Assembly: GCA_020725885.1 (NCBI GenBank)
Contig: DYEA01000011.1
Location: 1 to 64,000, forward strand
Direction of reading: 5' to 3'
Source of the DNA: Slackia sp.
GTDB lineage: Bacteria > Actinomycetota > Coriobacteriia > Anaerosomatales > Anaerosomataceae
Length of the DNA stretch: 64,000 bases
Positions 45,060 to 53,633 of the stretch are shown here, piece by piece. The notes beneath the pieces are model-generated. The model searched no databases. It was given only the letters and a program-made list of their open reading frames with translations, and was not told the DNA's origin. A program made the translations under genes and the position numbers. How positions within the stretch are numbered: position 1 is the first letter of the stretch; every line of letters starts with the position of its first letter.

Positions 45060-46165
45060 GCCGACACCTCTCTGCCGGAGCGCGAGACCTCCGCCACGCG
45101 GACGGCGGTGGCTTTGAAGACTGCCAGCACTTCGACGCCCGGCGCAAGCCCAAGCTCGCGGACCGCCGCTTTCGAGACCTTCGCCGCGAGGCGTACCCCG
45201 CCTCGCTCAAGCACCGCACGGAAGGTCGCGCCGGTGTGCTCGAGGTCGGCGACGACGCACCGCAGCCGGTTGCGGGCAGAGCTCGCAGGCACCTCGGCTC
45301 CTGCGTCGAACAGCACGACGTCTTCAGGCCGGACGCCGAGACGCACCCGCGTACCGACGGCCGTATCCGTCACCGCGAAGACATCCGCCCCGTCGCACGC
45401 CACGCGCGCGACCCCCTCCTCGACGCTTGCGACGACGCCCTCGATCGGCGCCTCGAGCCCGAGGAACCCCGCGGCCCACTCGTCTTGTGGCACGAAGAAG
45501 ACCTCGTCGGCCGGGCCGCTCGCCACGATCCTGCCGTCGCGCATCACCGCGACGTCGTCCGCGACGAGCGCGGCCTCGTCCTGGTCGTGGGTCACCCACA
45601 GCACCGTCATGCCGTCCTCGCGCAGGACGCGCGCGAACTCCCGCGCGAGCCGGCGCTTCTCGACCGCGTCGAGCGACGCGAGCGGCTCGTCGAGCAGCAG
45701 CACGCGCGGCCGGACCGCGAGCGCGCGAGCGAGCGCGACCCGCTGCGCCTCGCCTCCAGACAGCGTGAGCGCCGAGCGGTCCTGCCACCCGCCCAGGCCG
45801 ACGCGCTCCAACGCCTCCGCCGCGCGCCGCTTGCGCTCTGCCGGCGCCACGCCGCGGAGCGCAAGCCCGTAGGCCACGTTCTCGCCGACCGTCCCTTTGA
45901 ACAGCCAGGGCCGCTGGAACGCCGCCGCGACGTGCAGACGCGCGTCCCGGTCGCCGGCGCTCACCTCGCGCCGGTCGAGCAAGACCCGGCCGGCGTCCGG
46001 CCGTTCGAGCAGCCCGAGCACCGCAAGCAGCGTCGACTTGCCCGCGCCCGACGGGCCGAGCAGCGCGAGCGTGCGGCCGCGCTCGAGCGCGATGCGCTCG
46101 ACGTCGAGCACCGTCTGCTTCCGGAACGACTTCCGAACGCCTATCGCCTCGAGCACTGCGCTCAC
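45056..46165 (-). CDS. tupC: Tungstate/molybdate ABC transporter ATP-binding protein
   Basis: 369 residues. Walker A GPSGAGKST near 38, signature LSGGEAQRV, Walker B VLLLDEPLASLD, then a C-terminal TOBE-like oxyanion-sensing region (about 245-369; VRLGVRPEDVVLF, VRLAAKVSKAAVREL). Drives the TupB permease. The GTG start overlaps tupB by 4 bases. Confidence 0.93.
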   Translation of the reverse strand: MSAVLEAIGVRKSFRKQTVLDVERIALERGRTLALLGPSGAGKSTLLAVLGLLERPDAGRVLLDRREVSAGDRDARLHVAAAFQRPWLFKGTVGENVAYGLALRGVAPAERKRRAAEALERVGLGGWQDRSALTLSGGEAQRVALARALAVRPRVLLLDEPLASLDAVEKRRLAREFARVLREDGMTVLWVTHDQDEAALVADDVAVMRDGRIVASGPADEVFFVPQDEWAAGFLGLEAPIEGVVASVEEGVARVACDGADVFAVTDTAVGTRVRLGVRPEDVVLFDAGAEVPASSARNRLRCVVADLEHTGATFRAVLERGGVRLAAKVSKAAVRELGLAPGVEVLAVFKATAVRVAEVSRSGREVSA

Positions 46166-46869
46166 GACCGCTCGAACCTTTCCGCAGAGCGCTGCACCTG
46201 GGCCAAGATCGCGTTCACCGCCACGACGAGCGCCAGCAGCACTGCAGACAGCGCGAGCGCCGGGCCGTACCGCCCCATGCGCGTGTACTGCACGATCGCC
46301 GTGGTCATCACGCGCGTCGAGCCTTCGAGGTTGCCGCCGACCATCATCACCGCGCCGACCTCGGAGATCACCGCGCCGAACCCAGCCGCGACGGCAGCGA
46401 CGAGCCCCATGCGGGCCTCTTTGAGCACCAGCAGCGACTCCTGCCACCGCGACGCCCCGAGCGACCGCGCCTGGAGCCGGAGGTCGAACGGCACCGAAGC
46501 GACGGCGGCCCCCGTGACGGCAGCGACCACCGGCACGGCGATGACGGTCTGCGCGATCACCATCGCTGGACGGGTGTACAGCAGGTCGAGCGCCCCCAGC
46601 GGCCCGCGCCGCGACAGCAGCATGGCTGTCACGAGGCCGACCACCACGGGCGGCAGCCCCATGCCGGCGTTCGCCAACACGAGCAGCGCGTTGCGCGTGG
46701 CGCTGCGCCGCGTGCCGAGGTAGAGCCCCGCAGGGACGCCCAGGACGAGGGCGACCGCTACCGCCGCGCCCGAGACGCGAAGCGAGGTGGCGACGACGCC
46801 CCACACGTCCACGCTACCCGAGACGAGCGCATCGAGTCCCTCGGCGATGGCCTCCGCGAACACGCTCAC
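46162..46869 (-). CDS. tupB: Tungstate ABC transporter permease
   Basis: 235 residues with about five or six membrane helices and the ABC permease EAA-like loop (ASRWQESLLVLKEARMGLVA). NANAGMGLPPVVVGL-type sequences are typical of TupB/WtpB. The GTG start overlaps the tupA stop (GTGA). Confidence 0.93.
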   Translation of the reverse strand: MSVFAEAIAEGLDALVSGSVDVWGVVATSLRVSGAAVAVALVLGVPAGLYLGTRRSATRNALLVLANAGMGLPPVVVGLVTAMLLSRRGPLGALDLLYTRPAMVIAQTVIAVPVVAAVTGAAVASVPFDLRLQARSLGASRWQESLLVLKEARMGLVAAVAAGFGAVISEVGAVMMVGGNLEGSTRVMTTAIVQYTRMGRYGPALALSAVLLALVVAVNAILAQVQRSAERFERS

Positions 46870-47732
46870 TGCGCGTCGCCTCCCCCGTTGGGCGTGAACA
46901 ACGGGCGTCCGAACCGGTCGGCGCCGAATCTCCCGATCAGCGCCTGCCCGTCGTTCCCGCAGATCCAGTCCGCGAAGTCGCGCGCCCCGCGCTCGTTGCG
47001 CGCTCCCGCGACCACGACGACGCCGTACTGGTTGCGCAACGCGGCGTCCCGGTCGAACAGCGCCGCCAGGTCGAGCGCGTCGCGCATCGCGAGGAACGTC
47101 GCCTCGTCCGTGAGCGCGTACGCCTGCTTCTCCGAGGCGATCTTCAGGGTCTCGCCCATGCCCTGTCCGGTCACGAGGTACCACGCGCCTCCCGGCTCGA
47201 CGCCAGCGGCGCCCCACAGCGCGCGCTCCTTCGTGTGGGTACCGGAGCCGTCTCCGCGGGAGGCGAACGGCGCCTGCCGCCCTGCGATGCGCGCGAGCGC
47301 GTCGGACGCACTCGCGGCCGCCTTGACGCCCGCCGGGTCATCAGCCGGCCCGACGATCACGAACCGGTTGTAGCAGACGTCGCGCCGCTCGGCACCGTGC
47401 CCCGCCGCCACGAAGGCCGCTTCCTCCTGCGGAGCGTGCACGAACAGCACGTCCGCGTCCTTCTGCTGGCCGAGCCGAAGCGCCTCTCCCGTGCCGACCG
47501 CGATCACCTCGACCGAATACGCCGGGTGCGCAGCTTCGAACGCCGGCACGAGCACGTCGAGCAGGCCGGAGTCTTGGGTGGAGGTGGTTGTCGCGAGCAC
47601 GAGGCGCTGGCGCGCGGCCGCCGACGTCTCTTCCCGCGAGCAGCCCGACGCCAGCGCAAGCGAGGCGAGCGTGAGCGCGGCGACGAGGAGTCCGGCCCGC
47701 CTGGCGGCGAGCCTGACGCGGCGGTCTGTCAC
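46866..47732 (-). CDS. tupA: Tungstate-binding lipoprotein TupA
   Basis: 288 residues. Signal peptide ending in lipobox ALASGC (Cys near 31). The N-terminal mature motif LATTTSTQDSGLLDVL is the TupA signature that holds the oxyanion, supported by RGDGSGTHTKE. TupA binds tungstate with high affinity, and selectively over molybdate, in characterised members; this favours tungsten use. GTG 47732 has AAAGGAG five bases upstream, which is part of the riboswitch 3' end. Confidence 0.94.
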   Translation of the reverse strand: MTDRRVRLAARRAGLLVAALTLASLALASGCSREETSAAARQRLVLATTTSTQDSGLLDVLVPAFEAAHPAYSVEVIAVGTGEALRLGQQKDADVLFVHAPQEEAAFVAAGHGAERRDVCYNRFVIVGPADDPAGVKAAASASDALARIAGRQAPFASRGDGSGTHTKERALWGAAGVEPGGAWYLVTGQGMGETLKIASEKQAYALTDEATFLAMRDALDLAALFDRDAALRNQYGVVVVAGARNERGARDFADWICGNDGQALIGRFGADRFGRPLFTPNGGGDAQ

Positions 47733-47740
47733 GCGAACTC

Positions 47741-47840
47741 CTTTCCGAGCACGGGAGGCCGAGGAGTTTCCTGCCTCGACCCTATCGGTCCTGGCTCCCT
47801 AGCGGTGACCAGCCGCCGTAGGACTCCAGGACTCGGAGGC
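47741..47840 (-). promoter_or_regulatory. Moco-type riboswitch (molybdenum/tungsten cofactor RNA motif)
   Basis: The tupA leader folds like the MOCO RNA motif (Rfam RF01055). Elements on the minus strand: closing CCGAG/CTCGG (47832-47836 with 47745-47749), GTCCTGG/CCAGGAC (47826-47832 with 47788-47794), inner CCTA/TAGG and GCGG/CCGC (47798-47822), and hairpin CGAGG-N9-CCTCG (47760-47778). The 3' part, with AGGG before that hairpin and GCCTCCCGT then GGAAAGG after it, matches my memory of the E. coli moaA leader. GGAAAGGAG doubles as the tupA ribosome site, so control would be of translation. Confidence 0.75.
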
Positions 47841-47906
47841 CGTCCGCTCGCGCGGACGCCACGAGGATACGCTGGGCGGCGCAGGCGCGCAACCGCTCGC
47901 ACACGC

Positions 47907-47929
47907 CCGGGCCGCGGAGCCGCGCCCGG
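47907..47929 (-). terminator. GC-rich hairpin after tdk
   Basis: Stem CCGGG and CGCGG (47907-47917) with CCGCG and CCCGG (47920-47929), one bulged C at 47912, two-base AG loop. It lies 8 bases beyond the tdk stop but has no U-tract, so termination is uncertain. Confidence 0.35.
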
Positions 47930-47936
47930 CACGCGG

Positions 47937-48500
47937 CTACGGCCGGCCAGGCACCTCGTGGCAATCGGGACAGCGCGCCTCGTAGTAGTCAGCGCCGCCC
48001 ACCAGGATCAGCGGCGAGTCCCATGGAGCGGGACGTCCCTCGATGATCCGCTGCGTCCGCGTCGCGACGCCGTGGCACTTCTGGCAGATGGCGGTCAGGA
48101 GCGACACCTCGTCCGCAAGCGCCATGAGCGTCGGCATCGGCTCGAACGGCTCCCCGCGGAAGTCCTGGTTAAGCCCGGTGACGTACACGGTGTGGCGCTT
48201 CTCAAGCAACCATCGGACGACGGGAACGAGCTCGGGGCCGAAGAACTGCGCCTCTTCGATCGCCACGACCCGGCATCCCTCGGGGTCGATCTCCTGCGGA
48301 GAGCCTACGACCCTGGCCTCCCACTCCGTGCCGAGGCGCGAACGCGCGACGCGCCCGTCGCGAGAGTCCACGCTGTGCTTGAAGACGATGATGGGGTCTC
48401 CGATGACCGAGTGCCGGGAGAGGAGTCTGATGAGCTCCCCAGTCTTGCCGCTGCTCATGCAGCCGGCGATGACGTGCAGACGTCCGACGACGCGCGCCAT
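47937..48500 (-). CDS. tdk: Thymidine kinase (type II)
   Basis: 187 residues. Phosphorylates thymidine in the salvage pathway. P-loop AGCMSSGKTGELIRLL near 12, Walker B-like VVAIEEAQFFGPEL, lasso region AICQKCHGVATRTQRI and two CXXC zinc pairs (CQKC and CPDC). ATG 48500 lies 24 bases after the lysR stop on the same strand. Confidence 0.96.
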   Translation of the reverse strand: MARVVGRLHVIAGCMSSGKTGELIRLLSRHSVIGDPIIVFKHSVDSRDGRVARSRLGTEWEARVVGSPQEIDPEGCRVVAIEEAQFFGPELVPVVRWLLEKRHTVYVTGLNQDFRGEPFEPMPTLMALADEVSLLTAICQKCHGVATRTQRIIEGRPAPWDSPLILVGGADYYEARCPDCHEVPGRP

Positions 48501-48524
48501 GCAGCCTCCAGTCTCTGCAGAACC

Positions 48525-49412
48525 CTACAGCCGCTGCCTCAAGTAGTCAGCAAGCGCGTCTGCGGCCCGGGTCGGCGTCGTCCGCGGCATGACGAGGTAG
48601 AGCGGGCGTTTGAGCGGGAACCCGCCGACCTCGAGCTGCGCCACCGTCCCCAGCCTCAGCGCCTTCTCCGCTACCCAGACGCTCACGATGCCGATGCCGA
48701 GCCCGCCTTCCACGGCCGACAACACGGCCTCGTTCGTCCCGAGTTCCAGGACGACGTCGAGCTCGCCTGGGTCGACGCCGTGCCGCCGCATCTCCTCCTC
48801 GGCGACCATGCGCGTGCCCGAGCCCGCTTCGCGCATCACGAACGCCTGCTCCGTCAGATCCTCCATCAGCAGGCCGTGCCTGCCCGCCAGCGGGTGGTCG
48901 GGCGGGCAGACCATGACGAGGTCGTCGTGGCCGAGCCGCTCTTGGAGGACCCGGGCGCCTGGCACCTCCGCGCCTGCCATGCCCATGTGCGCGTCGCCTG
49001 CCTCCACGCGGCCGACGACATCCGCCGTGTCGTACACGCGCAGCGACACGCTCACCTCGGGATACTCCTTCAAGAATCCACCGAGGAGCCGCGGCAAGAT
49101 GTACTGCCCGGGCGTCGTGCTGGCCGCGATGTCGAGGTGGCCCGTGACCCGGCCGGACATGGTCTCGATCTCGGTCCGGGCCTCTTCGAGCTCCTCGAGG
49201 ATCTTGCGCGCATACGGCAGCAGCGCAGAGCCGGCCTCGGTCAGGTCGACGCGGCGGTAGCGCCGGTCGAGCAGCGTCACGCCAAGCTCGCTCTCCAGCC
49301 CTTGGATCTGCATGGTGACGGCTGGCTGCGTGATGCCGAGCGCGCGCGCCGCCTCGGAGAACGAGCCGTGCTCGACGACCGCGACGAACGTCCGCAGCTG
49401 CTGGAGATTCAT
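48525..49412 (-). CDS. LysR-family transcriptional regulator
   Basis: 295 residues. N-terminal winged helix-turn-helix (about 1-60; FVAVVEHGSFSEAARALGIT, LESELGVTLLDRRYRRVDLT) and a periplasmic-binding-like effector domain (about 90-290). It resembles the CysB/CysL group and the selenium-associated LysR group, but the effector is unknown. ATG 49412 has AGGAGG eight bases upstream. It is divergent from the Fur-family gene. Confidence 0.93.
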   Translation of the reverse strand: MNLQQLRTFVAVVEHGSFSEAARALGITQPAVTMQIQGLESELGVTLLDRRYRRVDLTEAGSALLPYARKILEELEEARTEIETMSGRVTGHLDIAASTTPGQYILPRLLGGFLKEYPEVSVSLRVYDTADVVGRVEAGDAHMGMAGAEVPGARVLQERLGHDDLVMVCPPDHPLAGRHGLLMEDLTEQAFVMREAGSGTRMVAEEEMRRHGVDPGELDVVLELGTNEAVLSAVEGGLGIGIVSVWVAEKALRLGTVAQLEVGGFPLKRPLYLVMPRTTPTRAADALADYLRQRL

Positions 49413-49483
49413 GGCGCCGTCCTCCTGTATCCCGGATTCCCCGATTGTAGCGCAGCACCTCCGGGTATACAGTGGCCGTGAAG

Positions 49484-49498
49484 TGAGAACCGCTCTCA
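49484..49498. promoter_or_regulatory. Inverted repeat upstream of the Fur-family gene
   Basis: TGAGAACCGCTCTCA, a perfect 5-bp inverted repeat with 5-base spacer, 13 bases upstream of the fur-like start in the lysR/fur intergenic gap. It is a plausible operator for the Fur-family protein, but does not match a Fur or Zur consensus closely. Confidence 0.4.
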
Positions 49499-49511
49499 GT
49501 TGGAGGACGCG

Positions 49512-49949
49512 ATGACGGAGGCGAGGGATCGCCTTTCGAGCCCAGCCGCTCCGTACGGATCTCGGCGCATGAGCTCGGCCCGCCGCGCCATCGCCGAAAC
49601 GGCGGCGCTCATGGACGGCGCGTTCACCGCTGAGTCGCTCCACGACCGCGTTGTCGCGTCGCGACCGGGCATCGGGCTCGCGACGGTGTATCGCGCGGTC
49701 GCAGCGATGGCCGATGCCGGATACCTCGCTCGCGTCGGCGAACGGGACGGAGCCGCTTTGTACGCTGTCTGCGGCCACGACGGCCACCACCACCACGCCG
49801 TGTGCGAGCGCTGCGGGGCAGTGACGCCTGTGGAGTGCGCCTTCGTGCCGAGCGCGCTGCCGGCAGGGTTCGCGATGACCAGGCACGAGGTCGCCATCTA
49901 CGGCGTGTGCGCGGAGTGCCAGGGTTCGGAGCGCGGGGGCTCACGATGA
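49512..49949 (+). CDS. Fur-family metal-responsive regulator
   Basis: 145 residues. Winged helix (about 20-85; FTAESLHDRVVASRPGIGLATVYRAVAAMADAGYLARV) and dimerisation domain with HDGHHHHAVCERCG and CAEC, two CXXC pairs for structural zinc. Could be Fur, Zur, Nur or PerR. The cotranscribed CbiMQO transporter suggests Ni, Co or Zn. ATG 49512 has TTGGAGG five bases upstream; the stop overlaps cbiM by 4 bases. Confidence 0.92.
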   Translation: MTEARDRLSSPAAPYGSRRMSSARRAIAETAALMDGAFTAESLHDRVVASRPGIGLATVYRAVAAMADAGYLARVGERDGAALYAVCGHDGHHHHAVCERCGAVTPVECAFVPSALPAGFAMTRHEVAIYGVCAECQGSERGGSR

Positions 49950-50782
49950 CGCACATCCACGTCCCTGACGGCGTCTTGCCCGTGTGGCTCTGGGGAAGCG
50001 GCTGGGTCGTCGCAGTCGCGCTGCTGCTCATCGCCGACCGGGCGTCGCGCCGAGTGACCGCCCGGCGCCGGCTCCCGCTCGTCGGCGTCGTCTCCGCGCT
50101 CGTGATCGTAGCGATGTCGAGCGAGGTCGTCCCCATCGCGTACCACATGAACCTGACGGTGCTCGCCGGCGCGCTCCTCGGGCCGTCGCTTTCGATCGTG
50201 TCCGCGTTCGTCGTGCAGGTCGTGCTCGCCGCGCTCGGTCACGGCGGCGTCACCATCGTCGGGCTGAACACGCTGCTCACCGCGAGCGAGATGCTGCTCG
50301 GGTGGGCGCTGCTCCAAGGCGGCCTGCGGCTGCTCGGCACGAAGCGCGCTGCGCCGGTGGCCGCGGCAGCGACCGTGGCAACCCTCGCCGTGACCACCAC
50401 GATGCTGGTCGGCCTGATCGCCGCCTCCGGCACCCTCGGCGCGACGGAACGCGAGACCGGAGCGCTGGATCCGGAGAACCTCACCTTCGCGTCTCCCTTC
50501 TCCGAGGGCGCCCTGCGCATCGGATTGTTCTCTGGCGGCGAGCACGGACAAGAGGAGGAGGCCGAGCACGCCGCGGGCGAAGCCGAGCACGCCGAGGCGC
50601 TCGGGCTCGCGCGCTTCGCGACGGTGGTGTACACGCTCGGGTCGATCGGGTGGGTCCTCGAGGCGCTCGTCACGGCCGCGATCGTCGGGTACCTGGCACG
50701 GGTGCGCCCGTCGCTGCTCGTGCAGCCGCGCGCGCCCGCGGCCGTGCTCCCGGCCCCCGCGGAACACCACGGAGGCGCGTGA
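49946..50782 (+). CDS. cbiM: CbiM-like metal-uptake substrate-binding membrane protein
   Basis: 278 residues, about seven membrane helices. CbiM/NikM use the N-terminal amine plus His2 to bind Co or Ni (usual start MHIPDGFL). Here the start is MTHIHVPDGVLP; after Met removal the residue at position 2 would again be His. An acidic His-containing loop (GGEHGQEEEAEHAAGEAEHA) near 195-215 is a likely metal-gathering insertion. No CbiN is seen; the protein may include its function. Confidence 0.88.
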   Translation: MTHIHVPDGVLPVWLWGSGWVVAVALLLIADRASRRVTARRRLPLVGVVSALVIVAMSSEVVPIAYHMNLTVLAGALLGPSLSIVSAFVVQVVLAALGHGGVTIVGLNTLLTASEMLLGWALLQGGLRLLGTKRAAPVAAAATVATLAVTTTMLVGLIAASGTLGATERETGALDPENLTFASPFSEGALRIGLFSGGEHGQEEEAEHAAGEAEHAEALGLARFATVVYTLGSIGWVLEALVTAAIVGYLARVRPSLLVQPRAPAAVLPAPAEHHGGA

Positions 50783-51597
50783 TGGACGTCCGGCTCGTCG
50801 ACACCGTCGCCACGAGCGGCTCCTCGCCGCTGCACAGGGCGTCTCCCCGCACGAAAGCGGCAGCCGCAGCGCTGGTCATCGCCTCGGCGGCAGTCACCAC
50901 GAACCTGTTCGTCTGCACGGGGGTCGCGCTCGCCGTCGTGGCCGCTGCGGTGCTCTCGCGCATCCCGCTCCGGCCGTACCTTTCGCTCGCGGGCTACCCG
51001 GCGGTCTTCGCGGCGCTGTTCGCGTGGGCGTCGGCGCCAGACGCGCTCTCCGGGGCGCTCATAGTCTCAAAGGCAGTCACGGCAGCGCTTGCCGTGGTGC
51101 TCTTGCTGTTCACGACGCCGTACCCGCAGGTGTTCGCGAGCCTGCAGCGGACGCTCCCGGGACTCGTCGGAGACGCCCTGTTCATGACGTACCGCGCGAT
51201 CTTCGTCCTCGGCGAGAAGCTGGACGACCTCATCGTGGCCGCCAGGCTCCGCTCGGGCGCGGGCCGGCATCCCATCAGGAGCGCTCGGGCGACCGTCCGA
51301 GCGCTCGGCAACCTCGTGTTGTACGCGTTCGACCTCGCGCAACGCGAGTACGACATCCTGGCGCTGCGCGGCTACTCAGGACGGCTCGCAGTACCCGTCC
51401 GCCGGTCCGCCGCTCCTGCCGTCGACGCGCTCGCTCTCGCCGCCGGCACGGCCGCGCTGGCCGCAGCGCTGGCGTGGCGCGTCGCCTGGCGGGACCTGCT
51501 GCCGTACAGCTGGATGCCGCTCGCCGCCGCGGCCGCGCTGCTCGTCGCTGCGCTCGTCGTCAGGTTCGCTCGATCAGGAGGGACGCGTCATGCATGA
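50782..51597 (+). CDS. cbiQ: CbiQ/EcfT-type transmembrane protein of ECF transporter
   Basis: 271 residues with about five or six membrane segments. The coupling motif LRSGAGRHPI/ LRGYSGRL (two ARG-like signatures near 152 and 208) marks an EcfT/CbiQ component that links the substrate subunit to the ATPase. Starts one base into the cbiM stop (TGATG). Confidence 0.9.
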   Translation: MDVRLVDTVATSGSSPLHRASPRTKAAAAALVIASAAVTTNLFVCTGVALAVVAAAVLSRIPLRPYLSLAGYPAVFAALFAWASAPDALSGALIVSKAVTAALAVVLLLFTTPYPQVFASLQRTLPGLVGDALFMTYRAIFVLGEKLDDLIVAARLRSGAGRHPIRSARATVRALGNLVLYAFDLAQREYDILALRGYSGRLAVPVRRSAAPAVDALALAAGTAALAAALAWRVAWRDLLPYSWMPLAAAAALLVAALVVRFARSGGTRHA

Positions 51598-52492
51598 CCA
51601 CCGCCACCCCTACGACCACGTCCACCTCGACGAGCCGGACGCCGAGGCGGTCGTCCACATCTCGTGCGCTCGCCACACGTACGAGGGCGGCGCGTCGGTG
51701 CACCTGTGCGGCTTGGACTTCGTCGCGCACCGCGGCCGCCGCGTGGCGATCCTCGGCCCGAACGGCGCCGGCAAGACGACCATGCTCTACCACGTCCTCG
51801 GGCTGCTCCGTCCGAGCGAGGGCATCGTCACGGTGTTCGGCGTGCCGCCGGCCGAGCGCTGGCTGGAGATCCGGCACCGCATCGGCGTGGTGCTGCAGAA
51901 CGTCGACGAGCAGCTGCTGATGCCGACGGTCTTCGACGACGTCGCATTCGGCCCGAGACAGCACGGGCTGTCTGAAAGCGACGTGCGCGACCGGGTCTCC
52001 CGCGCGCTGCAGGAACTCGCGATCGAGCACCTCGCGGACCGCGTGCCGCACAACCTCTCGGGCGGCGAGAAGCGCAAGGTGGCGCTCGCGGGCGCGCTCG
52101 CGATGGATCCCGAGCTGCTCGTGCTCGACGAGCCGTTCGAGGGGCTCGACCCGGAGTCGCGAGCGCACGTGCTCGCGCTGCTCGAACGGCTTTCGAAGGA
52201 GCACGGGGTGACGATCGTGCTCACCACGCACGACATCGACGCGGTGCCGGAGTTCGCGGACTACGCGTACGTGCTCGCGCCAGGCGGGACGATCGCGGTG
52301 CGCGGGACGCCGGAAGAGGTCTTCGCGAACGCGAGCGCTCTGCGCGCGAGCAACATCCGGCCCCCGATCCTCGCGGAGCTCTTCGAGCGGCTGCGCGGAG
52401 AGGCGCCCGACGCTCCTGAGCCGGTACTCACCGTCGAGGACGCAGCGCGCGCGCTCGAGCGGTGGCGCAGGACTGCATCACGCGGAGCCTGA
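51590..52492 (+). CDS. cbiO: CbiO-type ATP-binding protein of ECF transporter
   Basis: 300 residues. The N-terminus has seven His/Asp-rich residues (MHDHRHPYDHVHLDEPD), perhaps binding the metal. Walker A LGPNGAGKTT near 60, signature LSGGEKRKVA, Walker B LLVLDEPFEGLD and Q-loop VVLQNVDEQLL. The C-terminal ~50 residues are extra and helical. Overlaps cbiQ by 8 bases. Confidence 0.93.
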   Translation: MHDHRHPYDHVHLDEPDAEAVVHISCARHTYEGGASVHLCGLDFVAHRGRRVAILGPNGAGKTTMLYHVLGLLRPSEGIVTVFGVPPAERWLEIRHRIGVVLQNVDEQLLMPTVFDDVAFGPRQHGLSESDVRDRVSRALQELAIEHLADRVPHNLSGGEKRKVALAGALAMDPELLVLDEPFEGLDPESRAHVLALLERLSKEHGVTIVLTTHDIDAVPEFADYAYVLAPGGTIAVRGTPEEVFANASALRASNIRPPILAELFERLRGEAPDAPEPVLTVEDAARALERWRRTASRGA

Positions 52493-52732
52493 AGCGGCCG
52501 CCGCCATCTGCCGATGCACGTCCTCGCACATGTCCTCGAGCATCGCGAGCGAGCAGTAGCCGCTCATGAGCTTGCGCAGCTCGACGCACAGCCCGTCCGC
52601 GTCTGAGGGCTCCAGAGACTCCAGGTCCTTTCCGAGCGCGTGCGCAGCCTGGGACACGTAGACGACCGCCATCGCCGGTCCGACCAGGCCGCGGAGCACC
52701 GCGATTGCTGCGTGCGCGACCTCAGCGCTCAC
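52478..52732 (-). CDS. Small helical protein, unknown
   Basis: 84 residues, Ala/Leu-rich with two Cys (LCVELRKL and EDMCEDVHRQM). GTG start at 52732 overlaps the 3' end of the downstream-oriented membrane gene by 11 bases and its own 3' end overlaps cbiO by 15 bases in the opposite direction. No family recognised. Confidence 0.55.
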   Translation of the reverse strand: MSAEVAHAAIAVLRGLVGPAMAVVYVSQAAHALGKDLESLEPSDADGLCVELRKLMSGYCSLAMLEDMCEDVHRQMAAAASGSA

Positions 52733-53537
52733 GGCTCCGCCCTCCCCTCACGCCTTGAACCTCGGCGAGCGTCACGAGGCCGAGCCCGATCGCGGCGTAC
52801 GCGACCCACCAGCCCACGTCGACGAGCGACCCGCTCACGTACGTCCCCGCATAGTCGAGCCAGGTGTACGCGGTGTCCGTGGCCGCCATCGCAAGAGCGC
52901 CGAACGAGACGATCGCCCACGGCGTTGCGAGCCGGCCGCCCGCGAACCGCACCAGAGCGAGCGCGAGCGCGAGAGCGGGGAACAGCAGCAACCACAAGTC
53001 CCCGAGCGGGTAGAACGCACCCAGGGCCTTCTCTAAGACGCTCGCTTCCGTATCGCCCATCAGCGGTCCCAGCACAGTGAGCCATACGGCGACCGTGCCC
53101 GCCAGCGAGACTGCTGCGCTCACCGCGAGCGGAACCGTCTGTCGCTGGCCGCGCGTGAAGGCCCGCAGCGCGAGCAGGAGCCCGCCGCCGAGCAACGGGA
53201 ACGATGCGATGTAGAGCAGGTCGGCAGAGGACGGATATGGCTCGACCCGCAGCAGCGACTCGTGCGCCCAATAGACGAAATCACCCGCCACCAGCGCCGC
53301 CATCCCGGCACCGATGGCAGCGACCTGCACCTGAAGCGGCTCGCCACGTTGCAGCCGCGAGGCGAGACTCCAGGCCGCCGCCACCGCAAAGACGGCGAAC
53401 GCGACCGCGCCGGCGGTGGACAGCGCGGCAGCCATGTCGGCATTCGCCGAGACTGCGCGCATCGCAGCCGCAGCGACGACGATGGATGCGAGCAGCGCGC
53501 CAGCCGTCACGGCAGCGCGACGAGGCAGAACCCCCAT
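52722..53537 (-). CDS. Predicted eight-helix membrane protein
   Basis: 271 residues with about eight evenly spaced hydrophobic helices and a conserved-looking DFVYWAHESLLRVEPYPSSA segment followed by ADLLYIASFPLLGGG, reminiscent of the seven/eight-helix input domains fused to GGDEF proteins in actinobacteria. Here it stands alone. Starts with a Met at 53537. Divergent from the TetR gene across a 126-base gap. Confidence 0.7.
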   Translation of the reverse strand: MGVLPRRAAVTAGALLASIVVAAAAMRAVSANADMAAALSTAGAVAFAVFAVAAAWSLASRLQRGEPLQVQVAAIGAGMAALVAGDFVYWAHESLLRVEPYPSSADLLYIASFPLLGGGLLLALRAFTRGQRQTVPLAVSAAVSLAGTVAVWLTVLGPLMGDTEASVLEKALGAFYPLGDLWLLLFPALALALALVRFAGGRLATPWAIVSFGALAMAATDTAYTWLDYAGTYVSGSLVDVGWWVAYAAIGLGLVTLAEVQGVRGGRSRER

Positions 53538-53633
53538 GCACGCCTCCCTCCAGGACGCTTAGGCAACGTGAAGCGTATCACAGCACAGGACATCATGCTC
53601 GGCTTGACAGATCTCAGCGTCGGACGCACCATC

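Noticed and set aside
42421-45219. A 932-codon open frame that includes moeA
   Set aside because: Only the last 409 codons match MoeA; the upstream part overlaps the MobA-FdhD frame and reads as Arg/Ala-rich noise.
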